From contig NZ_CP033365.1 of the NCBI RefSeq assembly GCF_013170825.1, positions 2,306,001-2,370,000 of the forward strand: DNA of 64,000 nt. The letters are read 5' to 3'. Both the position numbers and the translations under genes were made by a program. Source of the stretch: Mesorhizobium sp. NZP2298. Its GTDB lineage: Bacteria; Pseudomonadota; Alphaproteobacteria; Rhizobiales; Rhizobiaceae. The notes under the pieces were generated by a model that worked only from the letters and a program-made list of their open reading frames with translations, was not told where the DNA came from and did no database searches. This document shows positions 25,140-33,351 of the stretch, piece after piece; position 1 is the stretch's first letter, and every line of letters starts with the position of its first letter.

Positions 25140-25153
25140 TTGAGCTAGCGCAA
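25140..25153. promoter_or_regulatory. FixK-type box (TTGA-N6-GCAA) before the GNAT gene
   Basis: TTGAGCTAGCGCAA fits TTG(A/C)-N6-(T/G)CAA and starts 66 bp upstream of the minus-strand GNAT start. It is part of a 524-bp gap that otherwise holds the perfect box at 25338 and a small ORF. Confidence 0.5.
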
Positions 25154-25337
25154 ATCGACGCGAATTTAAGTGCCGCAAGCATGCAACGCGCTTGCAGCCG
25201 TCAAAATTGGAAGAGGATCATTCCTTGGACCGCGCGGGATTGATCATAAGACCCATGTAGCTGTTTGACGGGCCATCGGCGCACGGAAAAACCAAGATCT
25301 CCTACCCAAGCCGGCTCATCAATATTCCGCAGCGCAC

Positions 25338-25351
25338 TTGATCCGGCTCAA
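25338..25351. promoter_or_regulatory. FNR/FixK-type box (perfect) upstream of the protease unit
   Basis: TTGATCCGGCTCAA is an exact match. It is 246 bp from the protease start but 55 bp from the ATG of the small ORF at 25407, the spacing typical of this region. Confidence 0.75.
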
Positions 25352-25406
25352 AACGGCAACTCGCCAGCCGTCATAGACTTCAGGTGTTAGATGCCCAAGG
25401 GGTTGC

Positions 25407-25601
25407 ATGAAAAGCGCGCCAGAACCTGCACAGCCGCCTGAACGACAGGGGATCAAAGCTGGAGCACGCGGTTGGCAAAGATCGACGAATCGCAAGTTGG
25501 CGTCGCGGTCGTTTCCAGCAAGGGCAACTTCGGTTGATCTTGGGCAGGAATCAGCGCTTGCCGAAAATGCGTGTCTCCGTGACGATGACATGGATCGATG
25601 A
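25407..25601 (+). CDS. small hypothetical ORF overlapping the protease start
   Basis: This 64-codon frame begins at an ATG with AGGGG four bases upstream, 55 bp after a perfect FixK box, and its TGA overlaps the ATG of the protease gene (ATGA), as in translationally coupled pairs. The product (MKSAPEPAQPPERQGIKAGA and on) is polar and resembles nothing I know. Position argues for translation; composition does not. It may be an untranslated leader instead. Confidence 0.3.
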   Translation: MKSAPEPAQPPERQGIKAGARGWQRSTNRKLASRSFPARATSVDLGQESALAENACLRDDDMDR

Positions 25602-26983
25602 TGATCACTTTCTCTCTACGCATATTAGTGACGGTCGTGTGGTTCGCCCTTTCGGTTGCGTCGATGACATGCCCCGTAAAGGCAGCGTTCTCATTTGTTC
25701 CAACGACCCAAGCCTCGCTCGCTCCAATGCTCGAACGGGTCCTTCCAACCGTCGTTAGCATCGTGGTGCAAGGCCAGAATGGATCGCCTCCAGACACAAA
25801 TGCCTCGGATTCCCTGCCCCAACAATTCTCCGCTCTTTCCGGGGATGCCGGACAACAACGCGGGTTCGTCGCGGCAGGTGCCGGCGTCATCATCGATGCC
25901 GCGAATGGATACATCCTCACCAACAACCATGTCATCCAGAATGGGGACACAATCGAAGTCATCCTCAATGACGGCCGCACCTTCCAGGCTCAGCTCGTCG
26001 GAAACGATGCCGAAACAGATCTCGCCGTCATAAAGATCGCGGCCGACCATCTGACGGCACTGCCTTTCGGAGATTCTTCAAAACTCCGCGTCGGCGATTA
26101 TGTCGTCGCGATTGGCAATCCGTTTGGGTTAGGGCAAACGGCGACGATGGGTATCGTCAGCGCACTAGGCCGGTCAGGACTGGGAAGCGGCTACGAAAAT
26201 TATGTCCAGACCGATGCCTCGATCAACCCAGGCAATTCGGGCGGCCCCCTCGTCGGCCTCGATGGTAAACTCGTCGGAATCAGCAGCGCGATCATCGGGC
26301 CAAACGGTGGAAATGTCGGCATCGGCTTTGCCATTCCGGCCGCGATGGCAAAACAGATAACGGAACAGCTTGTTGCCTACGGTGAGGTACGACGCGTGCA
26401 GCTCGGGGTGGTGGTGCAGGATCTTACGCCGAATCTCGCCAAGGCGTTTCGTATCGACATACAATCGGGAGCTGTTGTGAACCAGATTTTGTCAGGTTCA
26501 GTGGCTGAAGGGGCTGGTGTTGCTGTGGGTGACATCATCACCGCGATAAACGGAGCAAGCGTGGAAAATGCGGCTCGTCTCAAGAACATCATGAGCGCGA
26601 TGTCGCCGGATACTTCCGCGAAGTTGTCGATGATCCGTCACGGCAGTCCATTGACCATTACGGCTAGACTTTCCATGGAGGGAAACGCTCGCCAGACGCA
26701 GATCGCGGGGGTGGGTCATCTCGACTCAGTCATCCTCAGCGATTTCGAGACGATATCGGGAATGGGAAACAAAAAGGCGGACGGAGCCCTGGTTCTGGCG
26801 GTGGGAGAAGACAGCGGAGCGGCTGATGCCGGTCTGGCGGCGGACGACGTGATCCTGAGCGTCAATCAGCAGGTCGTTCATTCGCCAGAAGAAGTATTGG
26901 AGCTGGTACATCAATCTCCCTCCGGCTCTCTACTGCTCGGTATCTATCGTGACGGAGGCATGTATTTCCTGGCCATCCAGTGA
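25598..26983 (+). CDS. DegP/DegQ-like periplasmic serine protease with two PDZ domains
   Basis: The 461-residue protein starts with a signal peptide (ITFSLRILVTVVWFALSVAS, cleavage probably near VKAAFS). The trypsin-like domain has the triad His111 (TNNHVI), Asp141 (ETDLAV) and Ser214 (GNSGGP). Two PDZ domains follow (about 270-360 with RRVQLGVVVQDL and VGDIITAINGASVEN, and about 370-460 with ADDVILSVNQQV). It should degrade or refold misfolded periplasmic proteins. The start is the first of two ATGs at 25598, overlapping the stop of the small ORF upstream. A perfect FixK box lies 246 bp upstream. The exact Deg subtype cannot be settled. Confidence 0.88.
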   Translation: MMITFSLRILVTVVWFALSVASMTCPVKAAFSFVPTTQASLAPMLERVLPTVVSIVVQGQNGSPPDTNASDSLPQQFSALSGDAGQQRGFVAAGAGVIIDAANGYILTNNHVIQNGDTIEVILNDGRTFQAQLVGNDAETDLAVIKIAADHLTALPFGDSSKLRVGDYVVAIGNPFGLGQTATMGIVSALGRSGLGSGYENYVQTDASINPGNSGGPLVGLDGKLVGISSAIIGPNGGNVGIGFAIPAAMAKQITEQLVAYGEVRRVQLGVVVQDLTPNLAKAFRIDIQSGAVVNQILSGSVAEGAGVAVGDIITAINGASVENAARLKNIMSAMSPDTSAKLSMIRHGSPLTITARLSMEGNARQTQIAGVGHLDSVILSDFETISGMGNKKADGALVLAVGEDSGAADAGLAADDVILSVNQQVVHSPEEVLELVHQSPSGSLLLGIYRDGGMYFLAIQ

Positions 26984-27030
26984 GACGTGTATTTGCTTAG
27001 GTCAAAGCTGTTCGCGGCAACAAGCACAGA

Positions 27031-27213
27031 ATGTGGCAACCGATATCAACCGCACCTTCTGATCGGGATCTTGAAGTGGCCGTGATAGACCGGGATGGTC
27101 CACACGCGTTTGTTTTTGCTTGCCGGCGTGCTCTCCACGGCTGGATCAAATCCGGAACGCAGGAGCGGATCGAGATTTGCCCGACGCATTGGCGAGATTG
27201 GAAGAATGAGGCT
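27031..27213 (+). pseudogene. fragment of a small conserved rhizobial protein (WQPISTAP type)
   Basis: The frame opens MWQPISTAPSDRDLEVAVID and ends its recognisable part at RIEICPTHWRDWKN, a small protein of about 60-70 residues that I recall as frequent and uncharacterised in Rhizobiales. Instead of a stop, the frame runs open to 27618 with low-complexity polar sequence, overlapping the HlyD gene, so the normal stop is probably lost by mutation or frameshift. A real fused product cannot be excluded. No good ribosome-binding site is seen. The rest of the 436-bp gap before 27420 contains the FixK-type box at 27349. Confidence 0.4.
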
Positions 27214-27348
27214 GTCCAACAAGCGGGGCGAACCTCGAATCGGCCGCACGATACTCATCAGAACCAACGACGGAAAAATCGTCCTTCATATGCCCCGAGA
27301 GCATCGGTTCACCCAGACAAAGGGCAATTATCGGCAACCGCACGGCAT

Positions 27349-27362
27349 TTGACTTGGCGCAA
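27349..27362. promoter_or_regulatory. FixK-type box (TTGA-N6-GCAA) before the HlyD/MacB operon
   Basis: TTGACTTGGCGCAA fits TTG(A/C)-N6-(T/G)CAA and ends 57 bp before the HlyD start at 27420. Confidence 0.55.
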
Positions 27363-27419
27363 GGTGACAGGCGTGCGCCAAGTCTACTGGAGGAGTGCGC
27401 TGCTTTCCTCGGAGCCGTC

Positions 27420-28691
27420 ATGTTACAAACCAATACTGACCTGCACCCAGCCACATCGCGCAAATCCCGCCTGTCCGCTGCGGGGCATTTTGCCTGGGTC
27501 CATAAATGGTCGCTGGCGACACTTTTTGTGCTGGCGGTCGCAATTGCCTTGGCGCTTGCGCGCTGGCTGGTGGGTCCCGAAGTCGTCGTCTATCCCGTGG
27601 TCCGCGGCGATCTCGTGAAAACCGTCGTCGCCAGCGGCCATGTGGAGACGCCTTACCGCGTCGATATCGGGAGCCAGATCACCGGCACGGTAGAGGACGT
27701 GCTGGTCGACGAAGGACAAACCGTCAAGCAGGGGCAGCCGCTCATTGCCCTCGAACCCACGGAGCTCAAGGCTGCGATGGTCGAAGCGCAAGGCGCCGTC
27801 GCGCAGGCCGATGCGCGAATGCGGCAGATACGCGAACTCACCTTGCCGGCGGCCCAGGAGGCATTGAAGCAGGCGCGCGCCACACTCGTCAACGCGGAGG
27901 CAGCCTTCCAGAGGGCGGATCAGCTTTCCAGGACAGGCTTCGGCACCCAGGCGACCCTCGACGCTGCTACGAAGGATCTTGACGTCGCACATACGCAGGT
28001 CCGCACCGCGGAGTTGGAAGTCTACACCTCGCAGCCCGACGGCAGCGACTATGTGATGGCGCAAACGCAACTAGGGCAGGCGCAGGCCAATCTTGCGACC
28101 GCGCAGGCCCGCCTCGCCTATGCCACCATCAGATCACCTCGAGACGGGGTTCTCATAACCCGCAATGTCGAGCGCGGCGCCGTTGTCCAGCCAGGAAACG
28201 CGCTTCTTGTGCTTGCGCCCGCCGGCAACATCCAATTGGTGCTTCAGATCGACGAGAAGAATCTCGGCCTGCTTGAAATGGGACAGGCGGCGATAGCGTC
28301 GGCGGATGCCTATCCCAACCAGCGTTTCGATGCCGAGGTATCGTACATCAACCCATCTGTCGACATCGCGCGCGCATCTATCGAGGTGAAACTCACGGTC
28401 ACAAAGCCCCCGACCTACTTGCGCCAGGACATGACAGTGTCAGTGGACATCAGCGTCGACAAGCGTACGTCAACACTCATTGTTCCGGCTCGAGTGGTGC
28501 ATGATCCCACATCTGCGTCACCTTGGGTTCTTGTGGTTCGCAATGGCCGGCCGAGCGAACAGGCAGTCCGGACCGGCCTTCGGGCAAGTGACCAAGTCGA
28601 GATACTGGACGGTCTTTCGCAGGGCGACCTTGTCGTCCCGGTTGCCGCGGGTGTCAGAGCGGGCCAGCGTATCAGACCGGTGACGCCGTGA
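27420..28691 (+). CDS. efflux RND/ABC periplasmic adaptor subunit (MacA-like)
   Basis: The 423-residue protein has a signal anchor (SLATLFVLAVAIALALARWL), a lipoyl half VETPYRVDIGSQITGTVEDVLVDEGQTVKQGQPLIALE, a long helical hairpin (about 95-215), the second lipoyl half YATIRSPRDGVLITRNVERGAVVQPGN and a beta-barrel plus membrane-proximal domain ending GLSQGDLVV. It is the first gene of a three-gene unit with a MacB-like permease and an ABC ATPase, all overlapping, so it should be the periplasmic adaptor of a MacAB-type exporter. Start ATG 27420 follows GGAGCCGTC. A FixK2-type box lies 57 bp upstream. No TolC homologue is in the window. Confidence 0.88.
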   Translation: MLQTNTDLHPATSRKSRLSAAGHFAWVHKWSLATLFVLAVAIALALARWLVGPEVVVYPVVRGDLVKTVVASGHVETPYRVDIGSQITGTVEDVLVDEGQTVKQGQPLIALEPTELKAAMVEAQGAVAQADARMRQIRELTLPAAQEALKQARATLVNAEAAFQRADQLSRTGFGTQATLDAATKDLDVAHTQVRTAELEVYTSQPDGSDYVMAQTQLGQAQANLATAQARLAYATIRSPRDGVLITRNVERGAVVQPGNALLVLAPAGNIQLVLQIDEKNLGLLEMGQAAIASADAYPNQRFDAEVSYINPSVDIARASIEVKLTVTKPPTYLRQDMTVSVDISVDKRTSTLIVPARVVHDPTSASPWVLVVRNGRPSEQAVRTGLRASDQVEILDGLSQGDLVVPVAAGVRAGQRIRPVTP

Positions 28692-29917
28692 AGCGCTGGC
28701 TGACATTCGCCTGGATCGCGGCACTCAGGTTCCTGGCCGAAGGACGGATGCAGACGGGCTTTATCCTTAGCGGCATTGCCATCGGCGTTGGCGTGATCGT
28801 GTTCATGTCAGCCATGCTTACCAGTGTCCAGACCAATTTCACCAACCGGGTGCTCACCTCGCAGCCGCAGATCCAAATCGTGCCGCCCGATGAAGTCGCC
28901 CGGCCGCTAAGGCTGCACGACGATGGGGTGATCGAGGCGGCCATCGTGCAGCGGCCGACGCAGCGCATCCTGTCTGTCGATCAGTGGCAGACGATCCTTG
29001 CGACGATGCGGTCGCGCCAGGACGTGGTCATCGCGTCACCCACCGTGTCGGGCTCAGCTCTTGCGGTGCGGGGCGATGCCAGCCGCAGCATCAGCATCCT
29101 TGGGATGGAACCGGACGACTACTTCCGCATCGTGCGCGTCCCAGACTACATCACCGTCGGTGATTCCAGCCTTGGCTCCGACGATATCCTTGTCGGCGTC
29201 GATCTCGCCAACGACCTTGGGGCGACGGTCGGCGACAAGCTCAACGTGACCACGGCCGCGGGTGGCAGCCGCATCCTGACCATCCAAGGCATCTTCGACC
29301 TCGGCAGCAAAGGAGCGAATGAGCGCAACACCTATGTCGCGCTGCGAACAGCGCAAAGCCTGCTTGACCTGATCGGCGGCGTGACGACGATCGACCTAAC
29401 CGTCACCGACGTCTATGCGGCCGAGACCGTCGCGCAAGATATCCAAGCCACCCTTCCCATTGAGGCTGACAGCTGGATCAAAACCAACGCCCAGTTCTTC
29501 ACCGCCATCAGCGCCCAGAACCTCTCCAGTACGCTCATTCGCCTCTTCGTAGGCTTGTCGGTCGCATTCGGTATCGCGGCCGTGCTCGTGGTGTCGGTCC
29601 TCCAGCGTTCGAAGGACATCGGCATCCTGCGCGCCATGGGAAGTTCGCGCGGACAGATCCTGAGGATATTCCTCATCCAGGGTGGCGTGCTCGGCTTCCT
29701 CGGCTCGCTCGTCGGTTCCGTCCTCGGCGCTGCCGCACTGCTGGTTTGGCATCGCTATGCCCGCCAGGCTAACGGTTCGGAGTTGTTCCCTCTCGTGATC
29801 GAGCCAAGTCTCTTCTTATCATCGGCAGCACTTGCCACACTCACCGGCGTTGTAGCGGGAATTGTGCCGGCGCTGCGCGCCGCAAGCCTCGATCCGGTGG
29901 AGGCGATCCGTGGCTGA
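28688..29917 (+). CDS. ABC transporter permease of the FtsX/MacB/LolC type
   Basis: The 409-residue protein has one N-terminal membrane helix ([20 protein letters not shown]), a large periplasmic core domain of about 230 residues, and three C-terminal helices starting at [38 protein letters not shown], the FtsX signature. Its end, LDPVEAIRG, is typical of the group. Unlike MacB the ATPase is a separate gene, which follows directly. The start is GTG 28688, overlapping the HlyD stop (GTGA), and the stop overlaps the start of the ATPase gene. It should transmit ATP-driven movement to the periplasmic adaptor for export of an unknown lipid, peptide or drug. Confidence 0.87.
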   Translation: MKRWLTFAWIAALRFLAEGRMQTGFILSGIAIGVGVIVFMSAMLTSVQTNFTNRVLTSQPQIQIVPPDEVARPLRLHDDGVIEAAIVQRPTQRILSVDQWQTILATMRSRQDVVIASPTVSGSALAVRGDASRSISILGMEPDDYFRIVRVPDYITVGDSSLGSDDILVGVDLANDLGATVGDKLNVTTAAGGSRILTIQGIFDLGSKGANERNTYVALRTAQSLLDLIGGVTTIDLTVTDVYAAETVAQDIQATLPIEADSWIKTNAQFFTAISAQNLSSTLIRLFVGLSVAFGIAAVLVVSVLQRSKDIGILRAMGSSRGQILRIFLIQGGVLGFLGSLVGSVLGAAALLVWHRYARQANGSELFPLVIEPSLFLSSAALATLTGVVAGIVPALRAASLDPVEAIRG

Positions 29918-30641
29918 TCTGCTTGCCCTCGAAGGCATTCGCAAGTCCTTCAACGTCGGCACGCCCGTCGAGACCGAAGTGCTCCACGGTATCGACCTTG
30001 CCATGCGCGCGGGAGAATTTGTGGCATTGATGGGCCCGTCCGGCTCCGGCAAGAGCACGCTTCTCAATATCATAGGGCTGCTCGACCGCCCGACTTCCGG
30101 CCGCCTGTCAATTGCGGGCGAAGACACGACGCGGCTTTCGGAGGCATCATTGACCCACCTGCGTGGCCACGCCATCGGCTTTGTCTTCCAGTACCACTAT
30201 TTGATCTCAGCCTTCACCGCGCATGAAAATGTGATGATGCCGATGCTTGTCGACCATGGCCGGCCTGACGCGACGATGGCGCGACGCGCCGACGAACTCC
30301 TCGACCAGGTCGGCCTTGGGCGTTGGCGCGACAATCGGGCGATGAACATGTCCGGCGGCCAGCAGCAGCGCGTCGCCATTGCCCGCGCCCTGGTGATGAA
30401 CCCTTCGCTGGTGCTCGCCGATGAACCAACGGGCAATCTCGATACCGTCTCGGCCGACGGCGTCTTCGAGTTGATGCGGCGGTTCAACAGGGAGCGTGGG
30501 ACGACCTTCTTGATTGTCACACACAACCATGATCTCGCCGACCGTTGCGATCGCATGATCGAAGTCATCGACGGCCAGATTACCCAGGATCATGACAATC
30601 CGGGCGAAAAGGAGGCTACGCTGACGCAACCGTCTCCTTGA
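29910..30641 (+). CDS. ABC transporter ATP-binding protein (LolD/MacB-ATPase type)
   Basis: The 243-residue ATPase has Walker [10 protein letters not shown], a Q-loop in [18 protein letters not shown], signature [15 protein letters not shown], Walker [13 protein letters not shown] and the H-loop THNHD. The pattern VFQxxxLxxxxTxxEN with ADEPTGNLD is that of the LolD/FtsE/MacB class. It pairs with the FtsX-type permease, whose stop it overlaps. GTG 29910 is taken as start because homology begins at [10 protein letters not shown]; the longer frame from 29862 lies inside the permease gene. It is the last gene of the MacAB-like operon. Confidence 0.88.
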   Translation: MADLLALEGIRKSFNVGTPVETEVLHGIDLAMRAGEFVALMGPSGSGKSTLLNIIGLLDRPTSGRLSIAGEDTTRLSEASLTHLRGHAIGFVFQYHYLISAFTAHENVMMPMLVDHGRPDATMARRADELLDQVGLGRWRDNRAMNMSGGQQQRVAIARALVMNPSLVLADEPTGNLDTVSADGVFELMRRFNRERGTTFLIVTHNHDLADRCDRMIEVIDGQITQDHDNPGEKEATLTQPSP

Positions 30642-30681
30642 AGTCAGGCGGATGGCGAGCATGTTGTCGAAATTGCGCGCT

Positions 30682-30695
30682 TTGCGGTCGGTCAA
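30682..30695. promoter_or_regulatory. FixK-type box (TTGC-N6-TCAA) before uspA
   Basis: TTGCGGTCGGTCAA fits TTG(A/C)-N6-(T/G)CAA and ends 54 bp before the GTG at 30750, or 114 bp before the ATG at 30810. Confidence 0.5.
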
Positions 30696-30749
30696 GAGGA
30701 CATCAGGCTCAACCGGGATTTCGACCGGACATCCGGATAGCCGGAGTTC

Positions 30750-31670
30750 GTGGCAAGCCCTGAGCAAATCGACGCGATTCATCGCTTACATGAGGAGCTT
30801 GCACGACCGATGAGTAAGGACTCGAAAATAAGCGCCGATGGCCCAAAATGCATCCTGGTCGGCATTCCTGCCATGGAAGTCTTCCAGACTACAGCTGCCG
30901 TCAAATACGCTATCGATCTGGCATCTGCGCATGGCGCATCGCTGTCACTGTATGTTCTCCCATCACCGTTGCCGCAACCCTTCCCTTTGACGGCAGGAAC
31001 AGCTTCGACGTGGGTTGAGCAGGAGGTTGACCGGCTCGAGCGACTGTCGTCCGCGACATTGCACGGCGCCAGCGAGCTCATTTCCCGGGCGAATGTCGAC
31101 CTTGTCGCGGAGCAGGCACATTCGCCCTTCGAGCGGCGAGACGCCCGCTTTGTCCAGTTAGCTCGGGTCCACGACCTGACCGTGCTGGATGCTGCGGATG
31201 CAGCTGATGAGTTAGCGCGAAATGCTATTGAGGACGCGCTTTTCGACAGCGGCCGCCCCGTTATTGTCGTCCCGCCATCCGGCGTTTTTTCCGCTTCGGG
31301 CAGAATGGCGATTGCCTGGGACGGAAGCGCGCGCGCCGCGCGTGCAGTGAAGGACGCCCTTGGCCTTCTGGCCACGGCGAAGTCGGTCGTTGCGGTGACC
31401 GTGACCAATGAGAAGGATCTGTCACGCATGGCGCCAGGCGCTGACCTGTCGACCTATCTCGCGCGGCACGACATAACATGCAGACTCGCAACCCTTGCCG
31501 AAGGGAAAGGCGATGTTGGAGCACGGATAAGATCATTTGCCGCCGACGAGGACGTCGACATGATTGTCATGGGGGCCTTCGTGCATTCCCGCTTTCGCGA
31601 GGCCATCCTTGGCGGTGCGACGAGATCACTTCTCGACAACTGTTCCGTTCCGATCCTCATGGCGCACTAG
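30750..31670 (+). CDS. universal stress protein, UspA family, tandem domain
   Basis: The 306-residue protein contains two Usp-like folds: the first (about 32-170) begins KCILVGIPAMEVFQTTAAVKYAIDLASAHGASLSLY and lacks the ATP motif; the second (about 180-306) has RMAIAWDGSARAARAVKDAL and the ATP-binding-like ending DMIVMGAFVHSRFREAILGGATRSLLDNCSVPILMAH (G-x2-H-x9-G-x-S/T pattern). Usp proteins protect cells in stasis, hypoxia or oxidative stress in the cytoplasm. The start is uncertain: GTG 30750 is 54 bp from a FixK-type box and gives a helical extension, ATG 30810 lies nearer the first domain. It is the last gene of the accessory region before the tRNA gene. Confidence 0.82.
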   Translation: MASPEQIDAIHRLHEELARPMSKDSKISADGPKCILVGIPAMEVFQTTAAVKYAIDLASAHGASLSLYVLPSPLPQPFPLTAGTASTWVEQEVDRLERLSSATLHGASELISRANVDLVAEQAHSPFERRDARFVQLARVHDLTVLDAADAADELARNAIEDALFDSGRPVIVVPPSGVFSASGRMAIAWDGSARAARAVKDALGLLATAKSVVAVTVTNEKDLSRMAPGADLSTYLARHDITCRLATLAEGKGDVGARIRSFAADEDVDMIVMGAFVHSRFREAILGGATRSLLDNCSVPILMAH

Positions 31671-32053
31671 CCCGGTAGCGGGGCGCCTTCGGAGTTGCGA
31701 GATGCCCACCTAGGGACGCATCATGATCTTCCTGCTGTCCAGTCCCGGATAGGATAGCGGAGAGCGGCACGGCATTCTGCTTCCTCGGAATCAGTCATGA
31801 CGGCCTCCGGCTCCATTCCACGAAGATGGCGAGGTCTTGCAGGACGCGCCAGCCCAATGCTCGAGTACCATACCGATCATCTCCAACGAGGTGCCCCGGG
31901 GTGGCGCTCTCGCCCACTTTGTTGACCGATGTAGCTATAGCTGAACGAACTGGGAAATGGTGTAGGAGTGGCGTGGGGTATGCAAGACTTATGAATCTAA
32001 GGCAGCCTACCGGCATGTCCTCTCTGTAAGTCACTAATATTTATTAAGAAATT
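31671..32053. other. gene-free stretch beside tRNA-Met
   Basis: The 383 bp between uspA and the 3' end of tRNA-Met hold no credible ORF, no integrase remnant that I recognise and no second copy of the tRNA 3' end. Just before the tRNA it becomes AT-rich (ATATTTATTAAGAAATTT). It marks the border between the FixK-box region and the conserved chromosome. Confidence 0.6.
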
Positions 32054-32130
32054 TGGTAGCGGGAGAGGGACTTGAACCCCCGACCCCAGGATTATGATTC
32101 CCGTGCTCTAACCAACTGAGCTACCCCGCC
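32054..32130 (-). tRNA. tRNA-Met (anticodon CAT, elongator type)
   Basis: On the minus strand the 77-base gene starts GGCGGGGTAGCTCAGTTGG and ends CTCCCGCTACCA with CCA encoded. Acceptor stem, D-arm (GCTC/GAGC), anticodon stem CGGGA/TCCTG with loop ATCATAA, and T-arm GGGGG/TTCAAGT/CCCTC fold as expected. The CAT anticodon with this body is the alphaproteobacterial elongator tRNA-Met; tRNA-Ile2 with modified CAT is less likely because its acceptor stem differs. Its 3' end faces the accessory region, the usual orientation for island integration. Confidence 0.93.
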
Positions 32131-32370
32131 AGGGCGGCGAAAGGCCCGAAATCCACCTTAAATCGAAAGGCATTTCGAGGCGTTCGCCAAGGTCGCGCGG
32201 ATATAAGGTTGGGAGGGCGAGCCTGTCAAGCTTCGAAGCATTCCTTATCGCCGCATATTCTCATTGCCGAAAAAAGCTTTGCCGCGTGGACATTTGGTTG
32301 CAACCGCCGGGGTTGAGTTCGAAGGGGCACGTCGCTATGTCTCGGCCAAGAGTTTTTAGAGTTGAAACAG

Positions 32371-33336
32371 ATGAAGCCGCGCATTGCAGTCCTCGGTTGC
32401 GGATACTGGGGCAGCAACCATATCCGCACCCTCAAGGCGCTTGGCGCGCTGTACGCGGTTTCCGACGTCAACCGGGCGCGAGCCGAAGGCTTTGCCAGCG
32501 AACAGGATTGCCTGGCGATCGATCCCGACCAGCTGTTTGGCCGGGACGATATCGACGCCATCGTCATGGCCTTGCCGCCGCAGTTCCATGCCGACCTTTC
32601 CGTGCGCGCCGCCGAAAGCGGCAAGGACCTGCTGGTGGAAAAGCCGATCGCGCTGACGGTGCCGGATGCCGAGCGTGCGGTGCAGGCGGCGAAGGACAAT
32701 GGTCGCGTCTTCATGGTTGGCCATGTCCTGCGTTTCCATCCCGCCTTCGAGACGCTGAAGGGGCTGATCGACAATGGCGAGCTCGGTGAGGTCCGCTACA
32801 TACATTCGCACCGGCTCGGCCTTGGCAAGTTCCACACCGAGAACGATGCGCTGTGGGATCTGGCGCCGCATGATTTGTCGATGATCCTGGCCATAACCGG
32901 CACCGAGCCGATCGAGGTGCGCGGCGAGGGCGCCGCACTCCTCGACAATCTCAGCGACTTCGCGCATCTGCACATGCGCTTCCCCAACGGCCTGCGCAGC
33001 CATCTTTTCACCTCGCGGCTCAATCCCTACCGCGAGCGGCGTCTGACCGTGGTCGGCACCAAGGCGATGGCGGTGTTCGACGATGTCGAGCCGTGGGAGC
33101 GCAAGCTTGCCGTCTACCGCCACGCGGTCTGGCAGGACAGCGGCCAATGGGCGTTCACCACCAACGAGCCATCCTATGTCGCGGTCGCGCAAGGCATGCC
33201 GCTGACGCGCGAGCTGGAGCATTTCATCCACTGCATCGAGACGCGGTCCGAACCGCGTACCAGCGGCGAGGAAGCGATCAGGGTGCTGCGCATCCTGACG
33301 GCGGGAACGGTCACCCACACCAAATCGAAAGACTGA
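32371..33336 (+). CDS. Gfo/Idh/MocA family oxidoreductase
   Basis: The 321-residue protein has the N-terminal Rossmann motif AVLGCGYWGSNHIRTLKALG, the conserved VEKPIALT segment with the catalytic-site Lys-Pro, and a C-terminal alpha/beta domain containing DLAPHDLSMILAITG. GYWG and the C-terminal sequence recall WlbA/WbpB-type UDP-sugar 3-dehydrogenases, so a nucleotide sugar is a plausible substrate, but no polysaccharide genes are near. NAD(P) is the likely cofactor. ATG 32371 is used; TTG 32362 would add three residues. It is convergent with mnmA, separated by 15 bp. Confidence 0.85.
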   Translation: MKPRIAVLGCGYWGSNHIRTLKALGALYAVSDVNRARAEGFASEQDCLAIDPDQLFGRDDIDAIVMALPPQFHADLSVRAAESGKDLLVEKPIALTVPDAERAVQAAKDNGRVFMVGHVLRFHPAFETLKGLIDNGELGEVRYIHSHRLGLGKFHTENDALWDLAPHDLSMILAITGTEPIEVRGEGAALLDNLSDFAHLHMRFPNGLRSHLFTSRLNPYRERRLTVVGTKAMAVFDDVEPWERKLAVYRHAVWQDSGQWAFTTNEPSYVAVAQGMPLTRELEHFIHCIETRSEPRTSGEEAIRVLRILTAGTVTHTKSKD

Positions 33337-33351
33337 GAAGGCGCCGGCCGT

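Noticed and set aside
26989..27006. TTTGCTTAGGTCAAA after the Deg protease as a FixK box
   Set aside because: Spacing is wrong (5 or 7) for either alignment of the half-sites.
31795..32034. ORFs on both strands between uspA and tRNA-Met as an integrase remnant
   Set aside because: No recombinase motif (R-H-R-Y or Ser) can be seen in any frame.
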